Source: Anderseniella sp. | GTDB lineage: Bacteria; Pseudomonadota; Alphaproteobacteria; Rhizobiales; Aestuariivirgaceae | DNA length: 64,000 nucleotides | NCBI GenBank assembly: GCA_028289645.1 | Contig: JANQOK010000013.1 | Coordinates: 434,001-498,000 of the forward strand | Direction of reading: 5' to 3' | Shown here: in pieces, positions 9,261-18,034 of the stretch | How the letters are laid out: each line of letters opens with the position of its first letter | Position numbering within the stretch: the first letter of the stretch is position 1 | Notes under the pieces: model-generated | Told to the model about the DNA's origin: nothing | Seen by the model: the letters and a program-made list of their open reading frames with translations, nothing else | The model's database searches: none | Translations under genes and position numbers: made by a program

Positions 9261-9926
9261 TCAGGCTGCGGCCAGCGCCTCGAAAAATGGCATGCAGTCG
9301 GTCCTGCCATGCAGGGGTTCGATCATGTTTTCCGGATGTGGCATCATGCCCAGGACGTTACCGTTTGCGTTTACGATGCCGGCGATATCGTTGATGGCGC
9401 CGTTGGGGTTGGTGCCCTCCACATACCGGAACACCACCCGACCGTCTGCCTCCAGGTGCGCCAGGGTGTCCGCATCGGCAAAGTAATTGCCGTCGTGATG
9501 GGCAACGGGGCAGGACACCACATCGCCTTTCTTCATGCTGCGCGAGAAGAAGGTGGCATCGTTCTCGACACCCAGTCGAACCTGCCGGCAGACGAATTTG
9601 AGCCCCGCATTGCGCATCAAGGCGCCTGGCAGAAGGCCAGCTTCGGTCAGAATCTGAAAACCGTTACAGACACCCAGCACCAATCCGCCGCGGTCTGCAT
9701 GGTCAACGATCGCCTTCATCACCGGAGAGCGACCGGCAATTGCGCCACAGCGCAGGTAGTCGCCGTAGGAGAACCCGCCTGGCACGGCCACCAGGTCAGT
9801 GCCGGGCGGCAGGCTGGTTTCGGTGTGCCAAACCTTGGTGACGCCGGCGCCTGCGCCCACCTCAAGGGCTCGCACCATGTCGTTTTCACGATTGATGCCG
9901 GGAAATACAATGACTGCCGCTTTCAC
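9261..9926 (-). CDS. purQ: Phosphoribosylformylglycinamidine synthase, PurQ glutaminase subunit
   Basis: 221 residues, a class I glutamine amidotransferase domain. The catalytic triad is visible as Cys87 in GVCNGFQIL and His/Glu in MMPHPEN near 196-199. The [13 protein letters not shown] block (52-64) is diagnostic of PurQ. It releases ammonia from glutamine and passes it to PurL within the PurLQS complex. Its ATG overlaps the stop of the preceding secreted-protein gene by 4 bp (ATGA), indicating translational coupling. Confidence 0.97.
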   Translation of the reverse strand: MKAAVIVFPGINRENDMVRALEVGAGAGVTKVWHTETSLPPGTDLVAVPGGFSYGDYLRCGAIAGRSPVMKAIVDHADRGGLVLGVCNGFQILTEAGLLPGALMRNAGLKFVCRQVRLGVENDATFFSRSMKKGDVVSCPVAHHDGNYFADADTLAHLEADGRVVFRYVEGTNPNGAINDIAGIVNANGNVLGMMPHPENMIEPLHGRTDCMPFFEALAAA

Positions 9927-10471
9927 TGCGTGACTTCCTTTGGTTTGACCTGGATTGAGGCAAGATAACGGGAAAACTCGTTGATCTGATCATCGGTAAG
10001 ATCGCGGGAACTGCGTGCGACACCGGCAATCAGAAGGCCGTCGGTGACAAAAGACGCGGAATAGTAAAACATTGTTTTCAAGGAACTTTCCGCCACCATG
10101 GAGCACACCGGGATCATGTTGATCTGCGGTTTGCGCCCGGGCGAAAGGCGCAGGCCGCTTTGCTTCAGCGACTGGGACAGCCCGCGCAGCAGTCCGCACG
10201 GGTTCGGCACCTTGCTGCCTGTTGCGCCAGGTGCGATCTTGACCTGTATTATGCCGGCCTGGCCATCCGGTTGAATGTTGAATTTCTGGTCGAGGGAAAT
10301 CTGACCCTCCGATGCCAGCTGCCAACTGGCGAAAGGTTCAGCGACAACGTCGTAGGGCTTGCCGCCAATACTCATTGTCAGTTCGAGTTTGCGGGTGTCG
10401 ACGGCACCGGCCGGCATCCATGTCAGAACGGTTGCCGCAAGCGCGGGCAAAAGGCTCCTAATGAACTTCAC
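9923..10471 (-). CDS. Secreted protein of unknown function inserted between purS and purQ
   Basis: 182 residues with a signal peptide (hydrophobic 5-22, AGA cleavage). The mature part begins with a beta-rich segment ([19 protein letters not shown]). It has two cysteines near the middle and a C-terminal [18 protein letters not shown] helix. I do not recognise the family. It overlaps purS by 4 bp at its start and purQ by 4 bp at its end, so its translation is coupled on both sides to a cytosolic purine enzyme. Exported protein in such a place is unexpected. Confidence 0.8.
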   Translation of the reverse strand: MKFIRSLLPALAATVLTWMPAGAVDTRKLELTMSIGGKPYDVVAEPFASWQLASEGQISLDQKFNIQPDGQAGIIQVKIAPGATGSKVPNPCGLLRGLSQSLKQSGLRLSPGRKPQINMIPVCSMVAESSLKTMFYYSASFVTDGLLIAGVARSSRDLTDDQINEFSRYLASIQVKPKEVTQ

Positions 10472-10707
10472 TCGACCTCCACGCGGTAATTTTCAATCAC
10501 CGTATTGGACAATAGTTTTTCACACATGGCCTCGACCGTGGCCTGGGCCTCATCCGCACTTTCGGCTGCCACATCCAGTTCAATGAACTTGCCCTGGCGC
10601 ACATTGTCCACACCGGAAAAGCCAAGACTGGAGAGTGCGCCTTCGATCGCCTTGCCCTGCGGGTCGAGCACGCCATTTTTGAGTGTAATGATAACCTTGG
10701 CTTTCAT
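10468..10707 (-). CDS. purS: Phosphoribosylformylglycinamidine synthase, PurS subunit
   Basis: 79 residues, the usual PurS length. It has the beta-alpha-beta pattern MKAKVIITLKNGVLDPQGK, then LSSLGFSGVDNVRQGKFIELDV. PurS bridges PurL and PurQ in the FGAM synthase complex. It lies 44 bp after purC and overlaps the next gene by 4 bp. Confidence 0.97.
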   Translation of the reverse strand: MKAKVIITLKNGVLDPQGKAIEGALSSLGFSGVDNVRQGKFIELDVAAESADEAQATVEAMCEKLLSNTVIENYRVEVE

Positions 10708-10751
10708 GCGGCGATGGTCCTTCCTTCGGTGTTGGGGCGCGAACTTCCGGC

Positions 10752-11522
10752 TCAGGACTTGACCAGCGTCGGCTTCGCCGGTTTGCCATGGTCGTTTTCG
10801 TTCAAGATGCCAAGCCTGCGGGCAACTTCCTGATAGGCCTCCACCAGACCGCCCAGATCACGCCGAAAGCGGTCCTTGTCCATCTTCTCGTTGGTCTTCA
10901 TGTCCCAGAGGCGGCACGAATCCGGGCTGATCTCGTCAGCCAGCACCGTGCGCACCAGATCGCCCTCGTACTGGCGGCCGAACTCGATCTTGAAGTCGAC
11001 CAGTTTGATGCCGATGGCGGCAAACATGCCGGACATGAAATCGTTGATGCGAATGGTCATGGCCATGATGTCATCGATTTCCTGCGGGCTGGCCCAGCCA
11101 AAGGCAGTGATATGTTCTTCCGCAATCAGCGGGTCGCCCAGTTCATCGTTCTTGTAGCAAAACTCGATGATTGAGCGCGGCAGGGCGGTGCCTTCCTCGA
11201 TACCAAGCCGCTTGGCCATGGAGCCGGCGGCTATGTTGCGCACAATGACCTCAAGGGGGATGATTTCGACCTCGCGGACAAGCTGTTCGCGCATGTTGAG
11301 CCGCTTCACGAAGTGAGTCGGCAAACCCAGGTCATTGAGGCGTTCGAAAATGAACTCGGAGATCCGGTTGTTCAAAACGCCCTTGCCCTCAATGACGGCC
11401 TTCTTCTCGGCATTGTACGCGGTTGCATCATCCTTGAAATGGACGACGACAGTGCCCGGCTCAGGTCCCTCGTACAGAATCTTGGCCTTGCCTTCGTAAA
11501 TGCGTCTACGGCGCTGGTTCAT
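10752..11522 (-). CDS. purC: SAICAR synthase (phosphoribosylaminoimidazole-succinocarboxamide synthase)
   Basis: 256 residues with [14 protein letters not shown] at the N-terminus (ATP-binding loop), [18 protein letters not shown] and the family signature [11 protein letters not shown]. It condenses CAIR with aspartate using ATP. It is the first gene of the minus-strand purC-purS-X-purQ-Pr6Pr run and is divergent from the DUF1476 gene, so the promoter must lie in 11523-11764. Confidence 0.98.
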   Translation of the reverse strand: MNQRRRRIYEGKAKILYEGPEPGTVVVHFKDDATAYNAEKKAVIEGKGVLNNRISEFIFERLNDLGLPTHFVKRLNMREQLVREVEIIPLEVIVRNIAAGSMAKRLGIEEGTALPRSIIEFCYKNDELGDPLIAEEHITAFGWASPQEIDDIMAMTIRINDFMSGMFAAIGIKLVDFKIEFGRQYEGDLVRTVLADEISPDSCRLWDMKTNEKMDKDRFRRDLGGLVEAYQEVARRLGILNENDHGKPAKPTLVKS

Positions 11523-11764
11523 TTGGAAAGTCCCTGGATGGTGGCAAAACGACTTATCTCGTCAATGCCTGAATCCATTCTCTAGACCAGTTGGCGTGCG
11601 GGTACAATGGAAGTGGGCGATTCCCGATCCGGTTTCAAACAGTAAATGTTGTTTTTCGAACCTGTGCTGCGCAATGCCGCACAACACATATTGAAGCGGC
11701 TACAGTGATTGTCTATGTCTTGCATAACAGCAATTCACGGCGTCACAACGGAGCATACAAACGA

Positions 11765-12088
11765 ATGAGCAATTTTGAGGATCGGCAAAAGGGCTTCGAG
11801 GGCAAGTTTGCCCATGATCAGGAGCTCGAATTCAAGGCGACCGCGCGGCGCAACAAGCTGTTGGGCCTGTGGGCTGCAGGTTTGATGGGCAAATCCGAAG
11901 ATGAGGCGGATGCCTATGCCAAGGAAGTTGTCAAGGCCGACTTCGAAGAGGCAGGCGACAATGACGTGTTTCGCAAGGTCAGGGCAGACTTCGACGCCGC
12001 AGGCGTGGAACAGTCGGATCATCAGTTGCGCCGTCAGATGGACGATTTGATGGCCCAGGCCGTCGACCAGATCGAAAGCGAAGGCTAG
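11765..12088 (+). CDS. DUF1476 protein, F1-ATPase inhibitor zeta type
   Basis: 107 residues starting at MSNFEDRQKGFE; upstream codons in the same frame have no plausible start context, while GGAG lies 11 nt before this ATG. Highly charged and helical, with the conserved ARRNKLLGLWAAGLMG segment (27-42). This is the DUF1476 family, which contains the zeta subunit that inhibits the F1-ATPase in Paracoccus and relatives by inserting an N-terminal helix. The gene is divergent from purC. Confidence 0.92.
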   Translation: MSNFEDRQKGFEGKFAHDQELEFKATARRNKLLGLWAAGLMGKSEDEADAYAKEVVKADFEEAGDNDVFRKVRADFDAAGVEQSDHQLRRQMDDLMAQAVDQIESEG

Positions 12089-12091
12089 GCT

Positions 12092-12868
12092 TTGGCACCT
12101 TCCCACCCGCTGTCGCTGAAAACCCGCCTGGCGGATCACGATGGCGACCCGGTCTATGTGGTCTGGTGCCAGATGCCCGGTGAGGGCCAGGCGGCAGCCA
12201 TGGTTCGTGCCGGATTTTCCGGTGTTGTTGCAGACATGCAGCACGGATTTTTCAGTTATGACGAGATGCGCCTGGTGATCCAGGCGACCGGACGTGCGGC
12301 TGGTGTTCCGATGATGCGCCCGCCGCTGGACGATTTCGGCATGGCAGCGCGCGCGCTTGATGCTGGCGCGTCGGTGATCATCGCGCCAATGATCAATACG
12401 GTCAGCGATGCGGTCCGTCTGGCGGATGCCACCAGGTATCCGCCGCTTGCCTCGCGCAGTTTCGGACCGGCTCAGGCGCTTGATCTGTGGAAACTGGATG
12501 GACAATCCTATCTGAGTGCCGCCAATGATCTGACCTGCGTTCTGGCGATGGTTGAGACGGCGGAAGCGATTTCCAACCTTGACGATATCCTGGGCGTTGA
12601 CGGCATTGATGGCGTGTTCGTGGGCCCTTATGACCTGTCGATCAATCTGTCCGGCGGCCAGGTGGGCGGTGCCAGTGATCCGGATGTGGTTGACGCGTTG
12701 CCGAAGGTCGTGGCGTGCGCCAAAAAACATGGCAAGATATCCGGCATCTATGCCTCAGGAGCCGCTCAGGCCAAGGGCTTTGCGGGTCTTGGCTTTAATC
12801 TGATATCACTCATCAGTGACGCGGGGTTGATTGCGGCCGGCGCCGGAGCGGTGCTTGAAGATGTCTGA
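12092..12868 (+). CDS. HpcH/HpaI family aldolase
   Basis: 258 residues read from a TTG at 12092, three bases after the previous stop. A class II pyruvate-dependent aldolase barrel: VVADMQHGFFSY carries the conserved Asp/His, MRPPLDD the Arg, MVETAEAISNLDDIL the metal-binding Glu, and GVFVGPYDLSINL the metal Asp. Relatives cleave 2-keto-3-deoxy sugar acids or 2,4-dihydroxy-hept-2-enedioate to pyruvate plus an aldehyde. The substrate cannot be told from context. The TTG start is forced by position; no ATG in frame gives a full N-terminus. Confidence 0.9.
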   Translation: MAPSHPLSLKTRLADHDGDPVYVVWCQMPGEGQAAAMVRAGFSGVVADMQHGFFSYDEMRLVIQATGRAAGVPMMRPPLDDFGMAARALDAGASVIIAPMINTVSDAVRLADATRYPPLASRSFGPAQALDLWKLDGQSYLSAANDLTCVLAMVETAEAISNLDDILGVDGIDGVFVGPYDLSINLSGGQVGGASDPDVVDALPKVVACAKKHGKISGIYASGAAQAKGFAGLGFNLISLISDAGLIAAGAGAVLEDV

Positions 12869-12916
12869 CCGGCGCGCCGGCAACGTCCGGGCCGGATGAT
12901 CAGGGTGCATTTTTCC

Positions 12917-13246
12917 ATGTTTCACATGTTATGCTGCTTCCACCTGAAACCGGAATTCCAACTGGCCGAATTCAACAAGGCGTTCGCGGATTTTACCCAA
13001 CATCTGCAGGGACTGGACCTTGTCGAAGCCAGCAGCCCGGTGGGTATCAGGCAATCGGATACGATTCTGGACACCGACAGTGAACGCGATCATGAGTACT
13101 TTTCCATCATGAGCTTTCGTGACCGCCGTCAGGCCGACGCCGCGGTGGCGTATATCGGGAAAAACGGCATGTCTGCCGACTCCACTCACCACATAGCCTA
13201 TGCGATGGTAGCCGATCCGGTTTTCATCTGCTGGCAGGACAGCTGA
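12917..13246 (+). CDS. Small conserved protein, DUF6614-like
   Basis: 109 residues from the ATG at 12917 (MFHMLCCFHLKPE); an ATG seven codons earlier (12896) is also possible. The pattern of a first beta strand, a long helix, and later FSIMSFRDRRQADAAVAYI suggests a ferredoxin-like alpha/beta fold. It resembles short alphaproteobacterial proteins named DUF6614, from memory and without a search. No function can be given. It follows the aldolase gene by 48 bp. Confidence 0.65.
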   Translation: MFHMLCCFHLKPEFQLAEFNKAFADFTQHLQGLDLVEASSPVGIRQSDTILDTDSERDHEYFSIMSFRDRRQADAAVAYIGKNGMSADSTHHIAYAMVADPVFICWQDS

Positions 13247-13275
13247 GCCGAGGGCCAGTTTGACTGCGCCGGCTG

Positions 13276-13731
13276 TCAGCAGTCGGCAAGCTGGCCCGGC
13301 CTGTCAAACATGGCCATCTGCAGGCTGCGGGCAATTCTTTCCGCCCGCTCCATGAAGTAATCTGCTGCCTGCGCGGTAGGGGCGGTATCGGCCAGGGTTT
13401 GCCTGAACAGGTCGAGCCACAAGGCGAAATGATATTGTTGCACCCGGGTCAGCTTCTGGTGCGCCGGCACCGGCTTGCCGCTGTACTGACCGGTATTCCT
13501 GGCGACCGACGACCAGAACTGCTTCATCTTCGCCAGGTGCGGGTCCCATTCGCTGCCGATCGCATCTGCAAATATCGGGCCCAGAACCGGGTGACGGCGA
13601 ACACGGTCATAGAAGGTGTCAACCAGGACCGAGATGTATGCTTCATCTATGCCGATCTTCAACGCGTCACGCTGAACCTGTTCGCGGTGCAGTTGCGCGG
13701 GTGTTCTGACTTGATTGTTCATGTGGTGCAC
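13276..13731 (-). CDS. Group III truncated hemoglobin
   Basis: 151 residues (or 148 from the second Met). It has the group III features: FYDRVRRHPVLGPIF, then WDPHLAKMKQFWSSVARNTGQYSGKP, and HQKLTRVQQYHFALWLDLFRQT with the proximal His in the F helix region. Group III globins in Campylobacter and others respond to nitrosative stress or supply oxygen. A candidate NsrR operator lies 12 bp upstream of the start, so nitric oxide control is likely. Substrate and in vivo role are inferred. Confidence 0.9.
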   Translation of the reverse strand: MHHMNNQVRTPAQLHREQVQRDALKIGIDEAYISVLVDTFYDRVRRHPVLGPIFADAIGSEWDPHLAKMKQFWSSVARNTGQYSGKPVPAHQKLTRVQQYHFALWLDLFRQTLADTAPTAQAADYFMERAERIARSLQMAMFDRPGQLADC

Positions 13732-13742
13732 GTTTGCATAAA

Positions 13743-13765
13743 AAGATACATATAATATGCATTAT
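13743..13765 (-). promoter_or_regulatory. Candidate NsrR operator upstream of the truncated hemoglobin
   Basis: Half-sites AAGATACATAT and ATATGCATTAT are separated by one base, the 11-1-11 arrangement known for NsrR sites (consensus halves AAGATGCATTT and AAATGCATCTT). It lies 12 bp before the globin ATG, where a bound repressor would block transcription. Confidence 0.55.
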
Positions 13766-13833
13766 ATTTTGTAGTAGCGCAACATGTGCGCCTCAGACAT
13801 ATCAAACGAAGTGAAACGACCTATGCATCTGCA

Positions 13834-14865
13834 TCATGGCGCTGCGGGCGGCACCAGATCCCGCACCGCCCGGGGCATGGGCCTGACCACAAAAGCACGC
13901 AGGTGTGACCAGCCCGCGCTCAGCAGGAGCAGGAAGATGCCGATGGCGAGTGCCGTGATTCCGGCGCTGTAGTCCTGGAAGCCGGAACTGGCGATGAGGG
14001 TGCTGGCGGCGTAGAGCACATAGACCAGTGACGACACCAAAAGCGCGCGCCGGTCGATGACCAGTGCCAGCAGACCAAATGCGGCGTAAAACGCCAGCAC
14101 CGCGCCAGCCTGCGCGGTGCTCAGATTGCCGGCGAGAATACCGAGCATTGCAAACAGCCCGTGGACAATCATGGGTGCTGCCAGCATGTGCAGCCAAAAG
14201 GCAATGTCGGCCTTGCGCGTCAGCCTCTGCCGGTCTTTAGTATCGAACACCATGGCAACCGCCAAGGTTACCAGACCGAGCCCCAACATCACCGCGGACG
14301 GCGTGCTGTCTGTTCCGAACATCGCCATGGCCAAAACGACAAGTGCGGCCATGCCGGCCGCCACGGTGATCGGTACATGGAAGCGAAGCCAGTGGGCACC
14401 TGCTGCGATGACCGCAGCCATGGCTCCGACAACCGCAGGGGTACCTTCCAGCAGACTGTCTGCCGATGCATAGAGCAGCACAGCAGTGCCGAAAAACACA
14501 CTGACGACAAAAGCGCCCAACAGGACGATGCTGGGAAATGCCATGCGCCGTCGGCGGGTGAAATACTCCGCCATCCCCCAACTGGCGGCTGCGACCGCAA
14601 ACATGGCAACCGGCCTAGATATGTCCGACAGCAGGCTGTTCAGGGCGAACAGCACCAGCGCAATCGCGATGGTGACGAATATATCATTGAAGCTGCGGAT
14701 GAACCGGAACGATTCCTCATCAGGCTGGGTTGGCGACTGCCGCGACTGGGCCACGAATGCCAGCAGTGCCTGCGCATGCTGCTGAGGCAGTACGCCGGCA
14801 GCGACGGCATCCTTGACGTCATCGGCGGTGATTGCGTCTGGTCGCGGATCTTTGTCCAAGTCCAC
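13834..14865 (-). CDS. Multi-pass membrane protein of unknown function
   Basis: About 343 residues with an N-terminal soluble part (about 1-55, containing ADDVKDAVAAGVLPQQHAQAL, a short helical sorting- or binding-like segment) followed by roughly ten hydrophobic helices. The organisation resembles DUF2157-like membrane proteins, a weak match. The start is uncertain: GTG at 14865 is chosen; a TTG at 14916 would add 17 residues. No neighbour gives a functional clue. Confidence 0.6.
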   Translation of the reverse strand: MDLDKDPRPDAITADDVKDAVAAGVLPQQHAQALLAFVAQSRQSPTQPDEESFRFIRSFNDIFVTIAIALVLFALNSLLSDISRPVAMFAVAAASWGMAEYFTRRRRMAFPSIVLLGAFVVSVFFGTAVLLYASADSLLEGTPAVVGAMAAVIAAGAHWLRFHVPITVAAGMAALVVLAMAMFGTDSTPSAVMLGLGLVTLAVAMVFDTKDRQRLTRKADIAFWLHMLAAPMIVHGLFAMLGILAGNLSTAQAGAVLAFYAAFGLLALVIDRRALLVSSLVYVLYAASTLIASSGFQDYSAGITALAIGIFLLLLSAGWSHLRAFVVRPMPRAVRDLVPPAAP

Positions 14866-15084
14866 ATTCCTGGTTATTGACGTCTGCACCACACGGCTTG
14901 TGTGGCCGCAGGTCAAGAGTTGCGCGCATATCTGCCGCTATGTGTCGCGCCTGAACAGACCGGAACTTGATATCCGATTCCGGCATTGGTGAGAATTGCC
15001 ACATAGCGGTCGCGCCATTGGTTCTAGGGTTGGGCTGTTGTCAGGGGGCTGTAGAGGTCAACACCGAGAACAACAAGGACCAGC

Positions 15085-15321
15085 ATGATGTCGATACCGT
15101 CACTGTTCCAGGCCCGCATCCAAAGTAAAACTGATGCTGAGACCCCAAGTCCGGAAGCACCGGCAAACCGGTCGGGCGGAATTGCCGGTCTGGCGCTTCT
15201 GGCCAGGCATTTCCGGCACAGACACAAAACCGGGGCCAGTTACCTCAACACCGGTCATCTCAATGATCACGTGCGAAGGGACATCGGCTTGAAACGGAGT
15301 GATTTCACCAAACCAGACTGA
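15085..15321 (+). CDS. Small DUF1127-like protein
   Basis: 78 residues. The C-terminus (HLNDHVRRDIGLKRSDF) matches the DUF1127 pattern, in which an acidic/polar turn precedes RDIGL(S/K)RSD. AAGGA lies 5 nt before the ATG. It is shorter in the Arg-rich helix than the copy at 8225. Probably a regulatory or RNA-binding peptide like other family members, but the match is confined to the last 20 residues. Confidence 0.6.
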   Translation: MMSIPSLFQARIQSKTDAETPSPEAPANRSGGIAGLALLARHFRHRHKTGASYLNTGHLNDHVRRDIGLKRSDFTKPD

Positions 15322-15479
15322 GCCCTGCCGTGCCGGGATTGTCAGTCAGCGCTGCCGGTTCATGAGCGCGGCAGCCAAACATCCGTGTTCGCACGAAATG
15401 CCTTTCGCCATGCGCGGCGAGGGTCTATGTTGCCGACTGAGATCGAGCCTGCCGCAACACGACAATCAGGAGAAAGCAT

Positions 15480-16037
15480 ATGAAAAGGCAAATGGTGGCC
15501 ATGCTGGCCGGGCTGGTGCTTGCTATCAGTACGACGGTAGTAACCCCACCTGCTGCACTTGCCGATGGACCCGCCCAGCTTACGGTCATCGGCAAGGTTG
15601 ACAACACAAACCGGTCCGGCTTTGAGCCGTTGTCGGATGCGTTCTTCAAGTTCCGTGAAATGGAATTTTCCAAGGCCTTCGAATTCACCTATGCAGATCT
15701 CGCAGCTCTGCCGCAGATGACCGTCAGGGCGAAGGCTGAGGCATGGCCCGGCCCGGTCAGCGCCACAGGTCCTGCGCTTGGCGATGTCATGAAAGCAGCA
15801 GGTGTCGCTCCCGATGCGAAACTGTCGGTTGTCGCGCTCGACGGCTACACCATTGAGCTTGAGGCGGCTGACCGAAAAGCGCACGACTGGATACTGGCGA
15901 TTGCTGCTGACGGCAAACCAATCGGCATCGGCGGGCGCGGTCCTGGCTGGCTCATACACGATACCGCCGGCAAGACGGTAAACTCTGACATCGAAGGACG
16001 CTGGGTGTGGTCGGTGTTCGTGATTGCAGCGGAGTAG
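15480..16037 (+). CDS. Secreted oxidoreductase-molybdopterin-binding-like domain protein
   Basis: 185 residues with a signal peptide (cleavage near ALA|D, residue 29). The mature part follows the order seen in small periplasmic proteins with the sulfite-oxidase/YedY molybdopterin fold: FSKAFEFTYADLAALPQMTVR, then GPALGDVMKAAGV, then VVALDGYTIELEA. No cysteine is present to ligate molybdenum, so a non-catalytic or cofactor-free role is likely. Followed by nicotinate phosphoribosyltransferase on the same strand. Confidence 0.7.
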   Translation: MKRQMVAMLAGLVLAISTTVVTPPAALADGPAQLTVIGKVDNTNRSGFEPLSDAFFKFREMEFSKAFEFTYADLAALPQMTVRAKAEAWPGPVSATGPALGDVMKAAGVAPDAKLSVVALDGYTIELEAADRKAHDWILAIAADGKPIGIGGRGPGWLIHDTAGKTVNSDIEGRWVWSVFVIAAE

Positions 16038-16147
16038 GGGCCAGACCCCTGGCGCATATCCATTGACGAGTTTGCGTTGATGAGGTCATGATTGGCGGGC
16101 GTCAACAGACCCCTGTGTTTATCCACCCGCCAAGGCCCGCCAACCTC

Positions 16148-17398
16148 ATGACATCAGCAAACTCCGACAGCCTGTCCCGCGACGAGGCCATCGACCGTCT
16201 GGTCGAGGTCAGCCTGGCCGCCGCACCCGTCTCGCAGATGACGGACAAGTACTTCACCAACACGCGCCTAGTGGTCGAAGCCAATGGCGATGTAGACGTA
16301 ACCTATGCGGTGTTCCTGCGCCGGCGCTGCATCGCGGCGCTTGAGCCGGCCGAGCGCCTGATCAAGGCGATCGTGCCGGAGGCCGGCGTCACGAGGTTTT
16401 ACACCGACGGGGACATAGTTCCGGCCGAGCGCAAACTGATGGAAGTGCGCGGGCCGATGGCAAAGCTGTCGGAGGTGGAAACGCTGTTGCTGCAGAAAAC
16501 CGGGTTTCCGTCGGTATCAGCGGTGAATGCCTACGAGATGTGCATGGCGCTGCCGGATGCCTCGTTCATGGATATGCACGCCCGCCACGGGTCCGGCATC
16601 GACATGAACATGCTGGCTGCTTACGGTGCATCGGTCGGCTCCGCCGCGGCGCGCAAGGCGAACAAGGATGTAAGAGGCTTTGTCGGATCGTCGCAGGATG
16701 TCACCGCACCGATGTTCGGAGCCAAGGCCGGCATCGGGACCATGCCGCATGCACTGGTCGGATACGCCGACGGAGATGTTCTGAAAGCCACCCAGATGTT
16801 CAACGAGCGCCTGCCGCATATTGGTCATCTCGTGGCGCTGGTTGACTTTAACGGCAAGGAACTTACCGACAGCCTGCGCACTGCAGACTGGTTCTTCAAT
16901 GAAGCGAAACTGGATCAGGAAGGCAAGACGCTGGGCGTGCGACTGGACACCCACGGAGGCCGGTTTGCCGAAGACCTGGACTATGACAAGTCCATTGAGA
17001 CGGTGGGACGCTGGCTTAATGTCGACGGTGAGTACAATATCGTGGAATACGTCCTGGGGCCGCGCGCCATGCAGCTCGATCCCGGCAACATCCTCGTCGA
17101 CAAGGTGCGCCGTGTGCTGTTCGGCTCCGGCGTGTCGGTGGCAAACATCATCCATACCCGCGAGAAACTTGACGCAGCCGGCTTCGACAAGGCGCAGATC
17201 GTCGCGTCATCCGGCTTCAGCCCGCAGAAATGCCAGATCATGGGAGCCGCAAGGGCTCCGGTTGACACGGTCGGCACCGGCAGTTTCCTGCCGGCCACTT
17301 TGACCGAGACCTACGCAACAGCCGACATCATCGCCTACAACGGCGAGCCAAGGGTGAAGCTGGGCCGCGAATTCCTGTTCGAGCGCCACGACGACTGA
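16148..17398 (+). CDS. Nicotinate phosphoribosyltransferase family protein
   Basis: 416 residues from ATG 16148 (MTSANSDS); ATG 16088 would add 20 residues of unlikely sequence. Family blocks are visible: KLSEVETLLLQKTGF (about 117-131), the ARHGSGIDMN turn, GTMPHALVGYADGD, LVDFNGKELTD, GVRLDTHGGRF and the phosphate-binding end segment SSGFSPQK / VGTGSFLP. The enzyme makes nicotinate mononucleotide from nicotinate and PRPP for NAD salvage. The sequence belongs to the non-classical branch, not the standard PncB with the NHGWRLDP-type N-terminus, so substrate should be considered likely but not proven. Confidence 0.8.
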   Translation: MTSANSDSLSRDEAIDRLVEVSLAAAPVSQMTDKYFTNTRLVVEANGDVDVTYAVFLRRRCIAALEPAERLIKAIVPEAGVTRFYTDGDIVPAERKLMEVRGPMAKLSEVETLLLQKTGFPSVSAVNAYEMCMALPDASFMDMHARHGSGIDMNMLAAYGASVGSAAARKANKDVRGFVGSSQDVTAPMFGAKAGIGTMPHALVGYADGDVLKATQMFNERLPHIGHLVALVDFNGKELTDSLRTADWFFNEAKLDQEGKTLGVRLDTHGGRFAEDLDYDKSIETVGRWLNVDGEYNIVEYVLGPRAMQLDPGNILVDKVRRVLFGSGVSVANIIHTREKLDAAGFDKAQIVASSGFSPQKCQIMGAARAPVDTVGTGSFLPATLTETYATADIIAYNGEPRVKLGREFLFERHDD

Positions 17399-17494
17399 TC
17401 AACTTTTCAAAATCTGGTTGAGCAAGACTGTACAAGACGCCGCGGTTTGTGGTTCCCTAGAGGCAGGTAGAGGCACCAAGACAGAGGCGTAAGT

Positions 17495-17947
17495 ATGAGT
17501 AAAACCATCTCGACATTACTGAATAGATTGTCTGTATTCGTGGTTGTTGCTGGATTTGTGGCCGCGGTTACAGCAACAACTTCACGGGCTGATGTAGTCG
17601 CGCGCGTTGATTTGTCGTCACAGACTATGCACGTGACTGTGAACGGCAGGACTTATGCCAGGTGGAAAATCTCATCCGGCCGCAAAGGGTACCGCACTCC
17701 GACAGGGACGTGGCGTGCAAAGTGGACCAAGAGAATGCATTACTCCAGCAAGTACGATTGGTCGCCAATGCCTTACTCAGTGTTCTACAACCGCGGCTAC
17801 GCGGTGCATGGCACCAACTATGTGCGGCGTCTGGGGCGTCCTGCATCTCATGGCTGCATTCGCCTGCACACGGCAAATGCGCGCAAGTTCTACAATCTGG
17901 TGAAGCGGCACGGCCGCAAGAACACCCTGATCAAGGTCAGGTACTGA
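17495..17947 (+). CDS. L,D-transpeptidase (YkuD domain)
   Basis: 150 residues with a signal peptide (1-32) and a compact YkuD domain. The catalytic signature is complete: His105 in VHGTNY and SHGCIRL with His119 and Cys121. It forms 3-3 peptidoglycan cross-links or attaches proteins to peptidoglycan in the periplasm. The short length (no substrate-binding extra domain) is typical of the rhizobial small YkuD proteins. Confidence 0.95.
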   Translation: MSKTISTLLNRLSVFVVVAGFVAAVTATTSRADVVARVDLSSQTMHVTVNGRTYARWKISSGRKGYRTPTGTWRAKWTKRMHYSSKYDWSPMPYSVFYNRGYAVHGTNYVRRLGRPASHGCIRLHTANARKFYNLVKRHGRKNTLIKVRY

Positions 17948-17979
17948 TCTGGGATGTTTTTCGCTCAGCCTGCATTATG

Positions 17980-18014
17980 ACCCTGTGACCATGCTTGTGG
18001 CTGCAGGGTTTTTC
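17980..18014 (+). terminator. Probable terminator after the L,D-transpeptidase gene
   Basis: Six-bp outer stem ACCCTG/CAGGGT with further pairing inside (CCA/TGG), then TTTTT and CC. It ends 20 bp before the next start codon. Confidence 0.55.
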
Positions 18015-18034
18015 CTTGTTGTTGAGCTGCGGCC

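Noticed and set aside
17399-17494. Possible terminator after the nicotinate phosphoribosyltransferase gene (TCAAC...GTTGA)
   Set aside because: Only five paired bases around a long loop, and no T-run.
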